NCBI GenBank assembly: GCA_015680905.1
Contig: CM027378.1
Location: forward strand, 37,793,001-37,857,000
Source: Coptis chinensis
Lineage: Eukaryota > Streptophyta > Magnoliopsida > Ranunculales > Ranunculaceae
Length of the DNA: 64,000 nucleotides
Reading direction: 5' to 3'
Part shown: positions 1-10,646 of the stretch, one piece after another
Position numbering within the stretch: the first letter of the stretch is position 1
Layout of the letters: the number at the start of each line of letters is the position of its first letter
Made by a program: the position numbers and the translations under genes
The notes under the pieces: model-generated
Told to the model about the DNA's origin: nothing
Database searches by the model: none
Seen by the model: only the letters and a program-made list of their open reading frames with translations

Positions 1-143
1 CACTGGAAAAACAATGGTTTATCGCAAAAAAAATAAAAAAATTACGAAGCTTTAGGTTCACTTATAAGTTATGAAGTTAAGTATGGGAAAATTTGTAATT
101 TCACTTATACTTTAGCTTTAGGTGACTACAACACATGGTCAAG

Positions 144-388
144 CACCAAAAAATAGTTACCAAGTCAATGCTCATTGGTGGGTTTAAATGACATGCAATA
201 AGCCAAAACAAATAATAATGAGACATAAATTGGGGCAGAAAAAATAGGGAAATAAAACAATAAGGGAAATACGGAGTGAAAAAAAAAAAAAAAGAAAAGA
301 GAAAACATAGAGAGACTAAACAGAAGAGTGCACTCTCTCTCTCTCGATTGAAAATGGTGATCATCATTTGAGGCACCCGACCAAACAG
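144..388 (+). repeat. Left arm of long inverted repeat (MULE-type TIR candidate)
   Basis: The reverse complement of this stretch aligns with 13245-13486. Both share the blocks AAATGATGATCACCATTTTC, a GA-rich tract followed by TTCTGTTT, and AAACCCA(T/C)CAATGAGCATTG, ending near TTGGTG. Long TIRs of this size are typical of Mutator-like elements, and a FAR1/MULE transposase relic lies just inside the right arm. No matching 9-bp target duplication was found outside the arms, so the pairing as one element is inferred. Confidence 0.6.
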
Positions 389-650
389 AACACCTCTCTT
401 TCTCTCTCTCGGCGATGACGCTTAAAGTTTCCAACTCTCTCTCAGGGGCGGCTCAAGGCTATTTCGGGCCCTAAGCGAAGTTCGAATAGGGGGCCTTCTA
501 CAATTAATACCAATAAAAATTGTTTACAACTTATTACTTTATTTACATTATTTCATCATATGAGTGCAAACCCTCATCCTTTATCCGAGCTTGGGACCGG
601 CAATGTATTATCAAAATACTTTGGCGGATTTAAAAGTTGTTGTTGTTGTT

Positions 651-689
<39 letters not shown>

Positions 690-717
690 GCCAAGAAATT
701 TTTACATTTCACAAATT

Positions 718-3309
718 TCAATTAAATTTCATTTTTCTTACTTTTTGAGCTGCAAAATCACTAATTAAATCTTTGTATTCAAGTTCTTCTAGAAAATCTC
801 TTTCTATAGATAATGTAGCTAATCCACTTAATCTTTCTTGTGACATGGTTGATCTTAAGTAAGATTTAATTAACTTTAGTTTTGAAAAACTCCTTTCTGC
901 TGAACCGACGGTTACAGGTACTGTCAACAATATTCTATAAGCTATAAAAGCATTTGGAAAAGATTGTATTCTTTTTAGATAGTTCAATATTTTAATTGCG
1001 GATTCATTTTTGGTATCTAAAATATCTCTTAGTAGTCTTAATTCTAAAAACAAATATGTACCATCAATATCACAACTCTCTCCATGTTTCAGAAAACTTT
1101 CAAGATTAAGACAATATTCTTTTAACCTATCATCATCTATTGATTTCAATTTTTTCACGTCAAATAAAAATCCGAACGTCTCTTCAAAACTTTTTAACTG
1201 TTCAAATCTATTATTAAAAGATGATATCGCTTGATCAATTATATATAAGAAAAAAATAGTTGTAAATGACTCTTCAGGTGTTTTAATAATACCTGAAGAG
1301 TTGATCAATTATATATAAGAAAAAAATAGTTGTAAATGACTCTTCAGGTGTTTGAGTTACTTCATTGTCAACATTTTCATCAAATTGTCTCTTTCTCCAA
1401 ATTACACGTTTTTCACGAAATACCGGTTCTATATCCATTTGACGTGTAATATCCACGGATGCTATTTTAGCCTTTTCAAATCCTTCTTCTTTGTACTTTT
1501 TAAAAAATGTGATTAGACCTTTTATGTGATTTATAGCCATGTCAATGGGAATATCCTTAGATTGTAAATCCTTACTAACCAAATTCACAGTAGCTAATAT
1601 ATCATACCAAATAACCATTCCAAACAAAAACTCCTAATTTTCTAAATCATGCAGTGCTAGACTTTCTCGCTAATTTTTGCTAGCTCAAGTAGAGCATCCC
1701 TAATTTTTGGCGCTTGAGTAATCAATGCTTTAACACTCTCAACTCGACTTTCCCAACGTGTTGGTGACAAAGTCTTCATCGTATATTTAGTTAAATGCTT
1801 ACATAAAACATCCCATCATTTTGTAGAGGAAGAAAACAAACAATAAATACGTTGCAAAATTCCAAAAAATGATATTGCCTTTGAACAAGAATTCGCCATA
1901 TCACATAATACTAAGTTAAGACTATGACATCCACATGGAGAGTAAAATGCTCTAGGATTTATATCTAACAATCTTTTTTGGACACCTTGATTTTTACCTT
2001 TCATATTTGATCCATTATCATACCCTTGACCTCTTATGTTGTTAAAATCTAATTTATATTCTTCTAAAATACGTAATAGCTCATTAAAAAGTCATTTACC
2101 TGATGTGTCTTCTACTATTATAAAGTCTAGAAAATACTCTTCGATTCTTATGAGACTTGAGGAAACATCTACACAACGTAATATGACAGTCATTTGTTCT
2201 TGGTGACTAATATCAGGAGTGCAATCAAGTATAACAGAATAATATTTTGCTTCCTTAATTTTTAGAATAATTTTATTTTTTATTTCAGATGCCAACAATT
2301 GTATCAATTCATTTTGTATATTGTGACTAAGATAATGAACCTTTAATTTATCATATTTGATACGCCGGAGATGTTCTTGCATAATTGGGTCAAACTCTGC
2401 AATTATTTCAATTAAGCTAAACAACAGACCATTATTAGCTTCATAAATTTTCTCATTCTTTCTACGAAATGTCATATTGTTTTTAGAAATTGTCTTAACA
2501 ACAGTAATAATTCTTAGTAGTACATTACTCCAATGTTCTTTTTCCCTATCAATTTGCTCTTGGATATGTTTATCAATTGTTATTTTGTTGTTTAATCTTT
2601 CGCTTAACTCATCCTTAAGTGTCAAATTATCAATGTGACCAGTAGAAAGTTCATGTTTTTTAAGTTTGGTACTAATATTTTGCCAATCATCAGTCCCTTC
2701 ACCGTTTAATTGAAATTGGGTGCAACTTGAGTTAAATAACTTGCAACAGAAACAAAAGACCTTATTGCAATATTTTGAATATACTAACCAATTTCTATCA
2801 AACTTCTCTCCGTTTGGCGCTACTTGGGTGTAAAATTTAGCCGAAAATTTTCTTTTTGTCTTCATATCAATAGGAAATTCTACGTCATTAACTCTAATTG
2901 GACCTTTCTTAACTAACAAATCTCTTAGTTTTGTATCAATTTTACCCCATCGTCCAGGGTCATAAATATCTTGAACTAAAGAGTTGGATTGTTCATTGAG
3001 GTTCTCATCAATACTACCAAGCAAGTCTTCTGTTGAGTTATCATTTCTTTCATTGTTATCTTGAATAGAAACACTAGGAGCAAAATTTACATTAGGATCA
3101 GTATCAATGTGTTATATATTTTCATTATTATCCACTTTTATTCGTTGTTCAGGTTGTTCATTTACTAAATTATCACTTGAACTAACCGATTCACTTTGTT
3201 TATAGTTTTTTATAAATTTAAAAATAGCTCCTCTTTGAGATTCAATCACCTCATCTACTTTACTCTTTTCTTGACGTTTTTTATTACCAGATTTATACTT
3301 TCGGTTCAT
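718..3309 (-). pseudogene. Decayed hAT transposase (TTF-type zinc finger, DUF4371, hAT dimerisation)
   Basis: Cut-and-paste transposase relic. The likely start is the ATG at 3309 (MNRKYKSG). The order is: acidic N terminus; TTF-type zinc finger around 2690-2900 (WLVYS, FCFCCKLF, then H-x4-H in HELSTGH); DUF4371-like region; GCHSLNLVLCD around 1930; and C-terminal dimerisation domain at 718-960 with VTVGSAERSFSKLK. The reading frame is in phase from 3309 to about 1816 but broken by TAA near 3112 and TGA near 2092. Further stops follow around 1813 and 1650. A 70-bp tandem duplication at 1231-1353 then shifts the frame. The total span fits a full-length ~800-residue transposase. It cannot be active in cis. 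Confidence 0.85.
1231..1353. repeat. 70-bp tandem duplication with snap-back filler in hAT transposase
   Basis: The 53 bp at 1231-1283 recur exactly at 1301-1353, giving a 70-bp period. The 17-bp joint between them contains ACCTGAAGAG (1291-1300), the perfect inverse of CTCTTCAGGT (1270-1279). Because 70 is not a multiple of three, the duplication frameshifts the transposase. Confidence 0.95.
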
Positions 3310-3836
3310 GTCAAAACAGTAAAATAATATGCAAGCAGCAAGCAATAAGTCCTCACATAGTCACATAACATACCAAAATAAAAAATAAAATGGAAACAAT
3401 CACCGTGAGATGAAACTTAATTGATAGCCGAAGTCGCGTTCGAAGTATATGGTAAAAAAGTAGACAATCCACAAGACCACGACAACCACTCTAGCTAAGC
3501 AACTAGTCCAATTATACATGTTAAAAGCACTATCCACTATCCAAAAAAGAAAAGAATGAGTTTGAGTGGAATTAAATTAGAATTTAGAAGATAACAATTT
3601 AACAATTAAAGTAAAAAAAGACCCCAACCTTTTCTTTTCTTTTATCTTTCTTGAAAATAGAGAGAAGAAGAAGAATATAGAGAGTCAGAGAGAATGAGGG
3701 ATTATAAAACCAAAGAAGGCAAAAAGAAGATGATAGAGGTAAGAGTGTATTGTTGGTTTTATAAAGAGGTGAAAAAGAACGTTGATTAGTTATGGAGGTG
3801 TGTATTTTTTTGCTTGAGAATTGAAGGCGTGGGAAA

Positions 3837-4156
3837 TAGGGCTAGGAATGGTATGGGATCAACCCGAATCCAACCCATATCCGAATTCATTTTTATCCGA
3901 ATAGACAATATCCGAATCTAAATTATCCGACCCGAATATCCGAAAACCCAAACTATTTTAACAAGATTCATATTTTGATGCCTAAAAAAAATTTATATCT
4001 TACATTTATATATGAAAATCATTAAAATAGTGTATTTTTTTGTGTGTTTTTAGTGGATATGGATATCCGAAATCTGGCCCGAATCCAGATGGATCCGGAT
4101 ATGGTAAAGAGTTTTGAGTGAGAATCCGACCCGAACCCGCTCCATTTCCTGCCCTA
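3837..4156. mobile_element. Nested 320-bp hAT-type MITE
   Basis: Flanked by the exact 8-bp duplication GTGGGAAA (3829-3836 and 4157-4164). Terminal inverted repeats are TAGGGCTAGGAATGG and TAGGGCAGGAAATGG. The interior is rich in ATCCGA/CCGAAT repeats. It has no coding capacity. It inserted into the hAT element, so it is younger than that element. Confidence 0.85.
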
Positions 4157-4378
4157 GTGGGAAACGGTGGAGAAGCTGAAGGTGAGAGAAATGAAGGGTC
4201 TGTTGTTTCTTTATACCATTTTATTTTCTTTAGTTTCCAAGGTAAAAACGATTTTTTTTCTCTTACCGCCGATAGTGGACTGGACTGGACCGTTGGAATA
4301 TATTGGGGGCCCCTTGAGCTGCGGGGCCCTAAGCCGTTGCTTATTTTGCTACATGGATGAGTCGGCCCTGCTCTCTCT

Positions 4379-5520
4379 CTCTCTCTATCCTTCTTAATTG
4401 ATTGAAATGGGTGCTTTTCTATAAAAATTGGAAATTTTCGTTTCTCTAAAATATATCAAATTTCAACAATTTTAATTCAAATGGCGAGGTTCTTGACAAC
4501 TTTGATGATGAAATTTGGTATAACAGATAATAATTACAATATATTTTGTTTGCAATTGTTAACCTGGTGCTTGCCGGAATGACGCACAGTGAAAATGGTG
4601 TTGTAAGGCTTGAAATTATAAACATTTGAGACAACATAGATCGATTGAGAACATCTTGCCTAACATTTGGGTTGGCAAAGGAGTTTTTAATAGGTCCTAT
4701 CATATGTTGAACAATAGGAAAAATCAGAACATGCACACATAAACTCTGTTTTTCTCAGGTGGCTCTCTTTGTTATACAATATTAAGTATTTTTCCTCCTG
4801 ATACTGTCATCTTGATAGTACAATTGTAAAAATCTCCCCAGTTTTGTGTTGCCAAATCATATAATTAACAAAAATTTCATTCATTAAGCAAAATGTTACA
4901 ATTGTTATATTGAATAACAAGACTTTTTCCAAAAATATACTCTGACAAGATCAACATGAAACAAAAATTTTAGGGTTTTTTTAAACTTTGGTCCTACGCA
5001 TAGTTGGTTTATTAGACCTTGGTTCAAAACAGCTTGAATATTAGACTTTAGTCCTAGTTCTGTTTGTTAACTGTTAGTCAACTTAGTTGTAGGACTAAAG
5101 TCTAAAAAACCCAAAATTTTATGAATCAAGTTAGCCCTTTCCAACCATTTACAAAAAATAACCTATAAACAAAACGTCATATACTGATCTAAGAAGAAGT
5201 GAGATGTTTTTTTGCCGAAATTCCCACCCATTTCCGTCATTTACGAAACACCTACACATGATAATAATAGAATTAATGTCATAGTTGGAAGTAATAGATA
5301 CGCTAGCTATTGCGATAATAGAAAAATATACATACCAAACAAAAATAATTTGATTTTTCTAGTTCTTAGTCAAGTGATACTAATTAATACAAAGTCACAA
5401 CAATGAATCATGAAAAACAATAAAAATGACGTGAGTGGACTTATACATTGAACAAATATTACAGTAGAATATTAATACAACCGCCTGAAACATATTATTG
5501 AGATCAATCCTAGCATTTCC
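4379..5520. other. AT-rich sequence without a recognised gene
   Basis: No reading frame here resembles a known family. The only structured feature is the small MITE at 4973-5112. The rest is AT-rich filler between the hAT element and the RT-like pseudogene. Confidence 0.6.
4973..5112. mobile_element. 140-bp MITE with 9-bp TSD (Mutator-type)
   Basis: The two halves are imperfect inverted repeats starting GGGTTTTTT and sharing ACTTTRGTCCTAC. The element is flanked by AAAATTTTA on both sides (4964-4972 and 5113-5121). A 9-bp duplication is the Mutator hallmark. The AT-rich duplication makes chance agreement somewhat more likely. Confidence 0.7.
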
Positions 5521-6235
5521 ATGAGGTTGTTAAGGCCTCAAGAAAAGAGGTTCAAATTTTCCCTATACAAAACACATACACACATTCTCCATGCTTTGAC
5601 AATATGGACTGAGCCTAGTGGACTTATTCGCCTCATAGAGTCTGCAATAGAGCATCCTTCAATCCAGCCACCCCAGAGATCCATCCCCACTCAGAATGTA
5701 TGTCGATGCTTACAGAAAGTTTCTGATGGATATTTTGCCGCAGCGGTAAAAGTGTGGTCATCATTAGGGGTTGCCCCTAACTCGGTGGAGACTGTACATG
5801 CATTAGAGGGGAAACACATGATGCGACAACCACTTATGAGACCTACTATTCCTTTTGTTGAGCCTGTTTTATTGGTAGAGAGAGACATTTTACTGTCATG
5901 CATTAGGTCATTTTCGAAAGTTACTTCTTGTGGGCGTGATGGTCTCTGTGCTCAGCACTTGTTGGATGCCATGAGTGGTGCAACAACATCTATATCGTCT
6001 GACTTGTTAGATGTCTTGACCCCAGTGGTAAACCTTTAGTTACTGTGATGATGTCCATAGCCGTTAGCGGAATTTATAGCGAGTGCTCCGCTTACACTAC
6101 TTCTTAAGCCAGATAATAGCATTCGTCATATAGTTGTAGGCATGGTTTGACACCGTCTTGTCTCCAAGATTGTTATGAAAGGAGTTTCCAAAGATGTGGT
6201 AGGGTACTTGTTCCAACCCTACAAATGTGACCCAA

Positions 6236-6868
6236 TAAAAGCCCAACTCAATACAAACCCATGCTGAGAGCCTATCTACAATAAAAGCCCACGCTCAGAG
6301 CCTAAAAAGCCCATGCTTAGAGCTTATCTACAATAAAGTCTATGCTCATAGACAAAAAGCCCATGCTCAGAGCTTATCTACAATAAAGCCCATGCTCATA
6401 GCCCAAAAAGCCCACGCTCAGAGCCCATGCTCAAAGCTTATCTACAATAAAGCCTACACTCAGAGCCCATGCTCAAAGCTTATCTACAATAAAGCCTACA
6501 CTCAGAGCCCATGTTCAAAGCCTACATACCTACACATAAAATCAATATCAATTGCGCACATGTTTTGCGAGTCAAACAACTTCCACAACTTCGTCCACAT
6601 TCAAGATTCGTTAGAATAACACTATCAATCGTGTGACAGTTCTCCAGCAATTATCCAAGTTGATCCCACGATTAGATTACTTACTAGAGACGAGGAAGTA
6701 ACTGATCACGATTCTATAAAATCCAACCTTCGTCAATCTCCAGAACTACGCAATCGAGACTTGATCCCAAGCAATATCTTTGGGTACGTAGGCAACTTCA
6801 AAACCGAAATCTAGTTTCAACTCTCCCCAACAAACATCTCCTTCACAATCTCATCCGAACAAGATCAC
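6236..6868 (-). mobile_element. ~0.63-kb non-coding insertion in the RT-like pseudogene
   Basis: The RT-like reading frame is interrupted here and resumes after 6876. The direct repeat GACCCAA (6229-6235 and 6869-6875) flanks the block and may be the target duplication. Read on the minus strand it contains GTTGCCTACGTACCC and GGGATCAAG, also seen near 14095 (GTTGCCTATGTACC, GGGATCAAG), so this looks like a retroelement LTR or derivative. TG...CA ends are not clear, so the class and exact borders are unsure. Orientation is inferred from the shared motif only. Confidence 0.45.
6259..6535. repeat. Minisatellite of GCCCATGCTCAGAGC / CTACAATAAA modules
   Basis: Repeated modules of about 20-50 bp alternate GCCCA(T/C)GCTCAGAGC with TTATCTACAATAAAG. 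Five copies of ATCTACAATAAA occur in 6270-6495, and the last two higher-order units are 42 bp and almost identical. It lies inside the 0.63-kb insertion. Confidence 0.85.
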
Positions 6869-7168
6869 GACCCAACTGGTGTGTTTTGGCAAATCTTGTC
6901 GAAATAGTACTTATATGATTTTCAGTATGGGGTCGGTGTTCTTGATGGAGCATAGGCGATTTTGCATACTGTCAATTAATCACATGGTATATGCTAACAT
7001 TGATATTACCTCTCTTTCTATGTTGTTTGTTGATTTTCATAATGCTTTTAACATATTTGATAGAACTACCATGTTGAGAGAGGTTTGTATCCGATACCTA
7101 GCTATTGTCCCTTGGGTCGAGTATTTCTATTATCAACCTGCGAGGTTATACTATTGGTGGATGATTAC

Positions 7169-8868
7169 TGATCACTTCTTTTCGTGTGTACACAATGTTT
7201 AGATCAAATACATGCTCAAACACGACTCATTCAAATACCTTACTCACGTGCACATTGGAATACACTTCGAGCAAGAGTTTCGTTCCACTCCTAAAGTCTA
7301 GAACTTTTGAGTTTCTTCACTGGAATCACTACACTAGAGAACTCGTGAGAAGGATTTTCTTGGTGATTATTCGAACTACACTATGGTGTTACTTGGAATT
7401 CAAATTACTAAAGCTTTCAAAAACTAATTTTCATAACACAAAAGAAATAGAGAGAAAGAAGGGGAGATAGTTAATTCAACTCATGTTAAACTATTCCCAT
7501 AATTAAGAAGCCTAAATCATGTTGTCTCTAACCTATTTTGGGTTCATAGACAAACCCAAAACACGTTGAGACGTCGATCCCTAACAACACGAACCTATCT
7601 CTAAGCCCATCTTGTTAGTATGAGAGATTGAATTGATATTCATCTATGAAAATACCTTTTCAACCCCTGGTTCTATTTTACACCAGCCACTCAAATTTCA
7701 GAACCTGAGTGCACCAAAGGGTCGTGTTCATGACTAGCCCCAGTGTCACCTGGGTTGCGCACGCAACCTTATCTTAAGCTCCAGGTCCCAATTTTGAATG
7801 ATCATTGTCATTTTGTGATGGGATGCGAAATATAATGTAAGTCCTAAGCAATGATCAAGGACTCCTCAACCGGAGTTTGATCTTCACATGAGCGTCATTA
7901 ACCCTCCACCAGGGAGGGTTTTAGCTCATGATCATTAGAATAAACATATAAGCATAATTCATGAAAGGAAAAAGGAAAAAGATTCCTAAATTTACTCTTG
8001 AAGAAAAGATTTTATTAGCTACTTCAATTCTTACAAGGTTCCAATTACAACACTAGAAAGGTAGACAAAATATAAGACTTGGTTTGGAAGTAAAACATGA
8101 GAAGCTAAAAGCTATGGAGCAAAGTAAAAACTACTTTGGAGAAAAACGAAAACCAAAAACTAAACTAAAGAAGAAGTCATCTTGCCCTTTAAGCCTCTCT
8201 CTTTTAAGCATAAGAGATTGCTTAATTTCTTTCCACCCACGTGAATGTCATTCATATCATTTAATGCTCCATTTTGATTTTTCTTCAAACAAAACTTTTT
8301 TCACATTTAATTTCAACTCTTACCATCCAACTAATTAAGACTTTATGAGTCCTAATTAATTTGTGCCGCCTATCAAGACTTTTGTGCCAAAGTGCTTGAC
8401 TTATGTAGAAGCTTGACGTGTGACCTTGATCACCAAATTCCATGGGTCGCATAGTGGGCCCAAGTGCTTTGTCCAGTGGTGAGTCCGAGAGTCAATTTTT
8501 GCAAAATCTGGCTTGAGATAGAGCTTGTTGCACTGATCGTTCTGATCGTTCACTTGCCAGATTTGTAGTCTAGGTTCAGAAGATATGGGCTTCAAAAGTT
8601 TGATGCTTTCTAGTACATTGATCCTGTTCTGACCTAGAACTGTCCTGATTGAGTCCCTGGGTTTTAGTTGGGCTTCATTGAGCTTTGCATGGGCTAGATC
8701 GGAATGTTTCATGTAGATACACTATTCTGTGCTTAAATACTGACTTTATCATTATTTTTACGTTCATCGTGAAAACCTGTAAAAGCACAAAAATATAATT
8801 AATTCATGATTATTAAACACATAATTAACCAAAATATTATTTTATATTACAGTTTTTGGTGCTTATCA
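7169..8868 (-). mobile_element. Solo LTR of an Athila-type retrotransposon, 1.7 kb
   Basis: On the minus strand it begins TGATAAGCACCAAAAACTG and runs closely alongside the LTR of the Athila element at 47455, including ATTATGTGTTTAATAATCAT. It ends TGATCA. The target-site duplication ATTAC is exact (7164-7168 and 8869-8873). No internal retroelement sequence remains, so it is a solo LTR. It splits the RT-like pseudogene. It also carries the two-stem hairpin (7887-7930) found in the Athila LTR. No gene is supported within it. Confidence 0.9.
7887..7930 (-). promoter_or_regulatory. Conserved two-stem hairpin in the solo LTR
   Basis: The outer stem is CATGAGC with GCTCATG and the inner stem is AACCCTCC with GGAGGGTT. 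The same arrangement, with diverged loop bases, occurs at 48741-48785 in the Athila LTR in the same LTR orientation. Its role (RNA packaging, dimerisation or termination) is unknown. Confidence 0.6.
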
Positions 8869-10202
8869 ATTACATATGGTCTACATGAAAAGGCTTTGAC
8901 TTTGATGGATTGTTTAGCTGTATTGGAGGATCCACAGTGTGAGCTAGTGCTCTTGCGAGCTTGTGTTGGTCTCTCTGAGTTGGTCTTTGTGATTCGTACT
9001 TGTCTAACATCCTTTTTTCGAGAGGCAGCTAAGTCTTTTGATCGGCATCTGTGTAGTGTTCTTCGAGGTATTATAGTTTCTGATGGCTCTGGCTTTGGTG
9101 ATTTACAGTGGCGTTTAGGGACACTTTCATTATGTCTTGGTGGGTTAGGTATCTATTGTGTCACTGATGTCATGACATTTTCTTTTGTTACCTCCCGTTT
9201 TCATACTTTTGAGCCTCAGAACCACATCCTTAGGAGTTGTGGCCAGGTGCATGTGAGTGAGATTCTTGATGATGTTAGTAGTGTATTGCGTCTCTGTCTA
9301 TCCGATTTTGACCTTAATTAATTCTTTGGCTGTGAATGTTACCGTCCCCTCAAAACCCTAAAAAGTTTTGGCAGAAGCTCTCTACAGTAAGATTGTTGCT
9401 GGTCTTGAGAAGGAGTTTGGGTTATCTGCCTGTCAAAAAATATTTTTTGGGTGCTTACAGTCGGAACATGCTAAAGATTTTCTACTTGCTATTCCGATGG
9501 AGGGACTTGGACAACGTATGTCACAGTCACTCATAGGTGGAGAATCATTCCATTCTAATGTCTTATGATCCCTCTGTACTCTGCTGGTGGTCTTTGTCCT
9601 GTATGCAAAAAGAGTAGACTAGATGCCTTTGGGGACCTTACAACACATTGTAGACATTTTCCTTGTTTTAAATACCGACATGATCATGTTAGAGACATTT
9701 TATGTTATGCTTTTTAGAGGGTTAGGGTACAAATGAAGAAAGAGGCTCCTGTTAACTTTCTCACTAATCCGAATGAAAGCATATTGTCGCTTCGGCCTGT
9801 GGATGTCTTGGTTTATAGTTGGTTTGAGGGTAAACATGCATGTGTTGATGTAACTGGAGTCTCTCTGTTGGTAAGGCTAGGGAATGGTGACTTTGAGGTG
9901 GGAGAAGCAACTAAGAGAGCAATGATAGAGAAGATGGAGAAACATGAAGAAGCATGTAGAGCTAACCAGTATTGTTTTATTCCATTCAGTTTCGACACTT
10001 TTGGATTCTTGGGACAACAGTCTGTTGAGCTCCTTAAAAGACTTCAGAAAGTTATGGACAATAACAGCTAGTTCTAACGACTTGGTTTTTAAAAGGATGG
10101 GATTTGCTATTCAGAAAGGACTTACGACGCAACTTGTTGCACGCTTGTCCAAATTATTTGTAATACTTGTTATCAATAAAATTTCCACTTGATAAAAAAA
10201 AA

Positions 10203-10646
10203 TAGTTACATATATGTATGTATAAAATACTTGGCCACAGACAAATGTTTCTTGATCACAAGTGAATTTAGAACATTACATACCTGCTCAAATTGGGGAA
10301 TTCCTTTAGTAGATGTAGCATCATGTTGTTTCTCAAAATTATTTCCAATCAGAAAGGATTCCTATGTGGTTACCATGGAAATATAACTTTCATGTCAATA
10401 CTTAATTGTTTTGTCTATGTAAGTGACAAGGTTGTATGGTACTTGACTCAAATGGAAAGGTTGATGACCTGGCAGAAAACTACAACAATTTTGCATACCA
10501 ATCACAAAATACTCCTAACAACAACAAACAAATTCCAATAATGCAATAACCACCTACAAAAGAAAAACAATTATAACACTAACCTGATTAAAATAGGGGA
10601 GCATGAAGTCATGATCGAGTGTATCGAAATTGTTGTTTAGTATCCA
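10203..10646. other. Spacer without a recognised gene
   Basis: Between the A-run of the RT-like pseudogene and the 3' end of the FAR1/MULE relic. No conserved coding block, RNA gene or repeat structure was seen. Confidence 0.5.

Larger units (their letters stand above)
443..4370 (-). mobile_element. hAT transposon, TTF-zinc-finger transposase family, 3.9 kb
   Basis: The element starts CAGGGGCGGCTCA and ends with the complement of CAGGGCCGACTCA, an imperfect terminal inverted repeat (11 of 13 matches). It is flanked by the 8-bp duplication CTCTCTCT (435-442 and 4371-4378), the length expected for hAT, although this duplication is low complexity. Subterminal GGGCCCTAAGC motifs occur at both ends. 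The transposase runs on the minus strand. The element lies just inside the left arm of the long inverted repeat, in a CT-rich tract, so it is a later insertion there. A 320-bp MITE is nested within it. Confidence 0.85.
5521..10193 (+). pseudogene. Reverse-transcriptase-domain pseudogene of a plant retroposon family
   Basis: Recognisable pieces of a plant RT-domain protein family occur in order. VAPNSVETVHALEGKH and SCGRDGLCAQHLLDA lie at 5770-5975, LSMLFVDFHNAFN with PWVEYFYYQPARLYY at 7010-7160, PQCELVLLRAC with FGDLQWRLGTL and LGGLGIY at 8930-9160, and a C-terminal domain (LRPVDVLVYSW, CVDVTG, FIPFSFDTFGFL) at 9733-10071. An AATAAA (10175-10180) is followed by an A-run (10194-10202), as expected for a retroposed copy. 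Two insertions interrupt it (6236-6868 and 7169-8868). The region that should carry the catalytic YLDDG block is missing even after removing the solo LTR. Multiple frameshifts and stops make it non-functional. Exact ends are uncertain. Confidence 0.7.

Noticed and set aside
560-748. Open stretch rich in Phe/Cys codons on the plus strand
   Set aside because: It is a translation of a (TTG)n/poly-T tract at the 3' end of the hAT element.
4446-4736. 96-codon minus-strand frame after the hAT element
   Set aside because: No recognisable domain and strongly AT-biased codons; probably chance.
6229-6875. The 0.63-kb insertion as a solo LTR with 5-bp duplication
   Set aside because: No TG...CA borders coincide with a 5-bp direct repeat; only the 7-bp GACCCAA repeat fits, so the class is left open.
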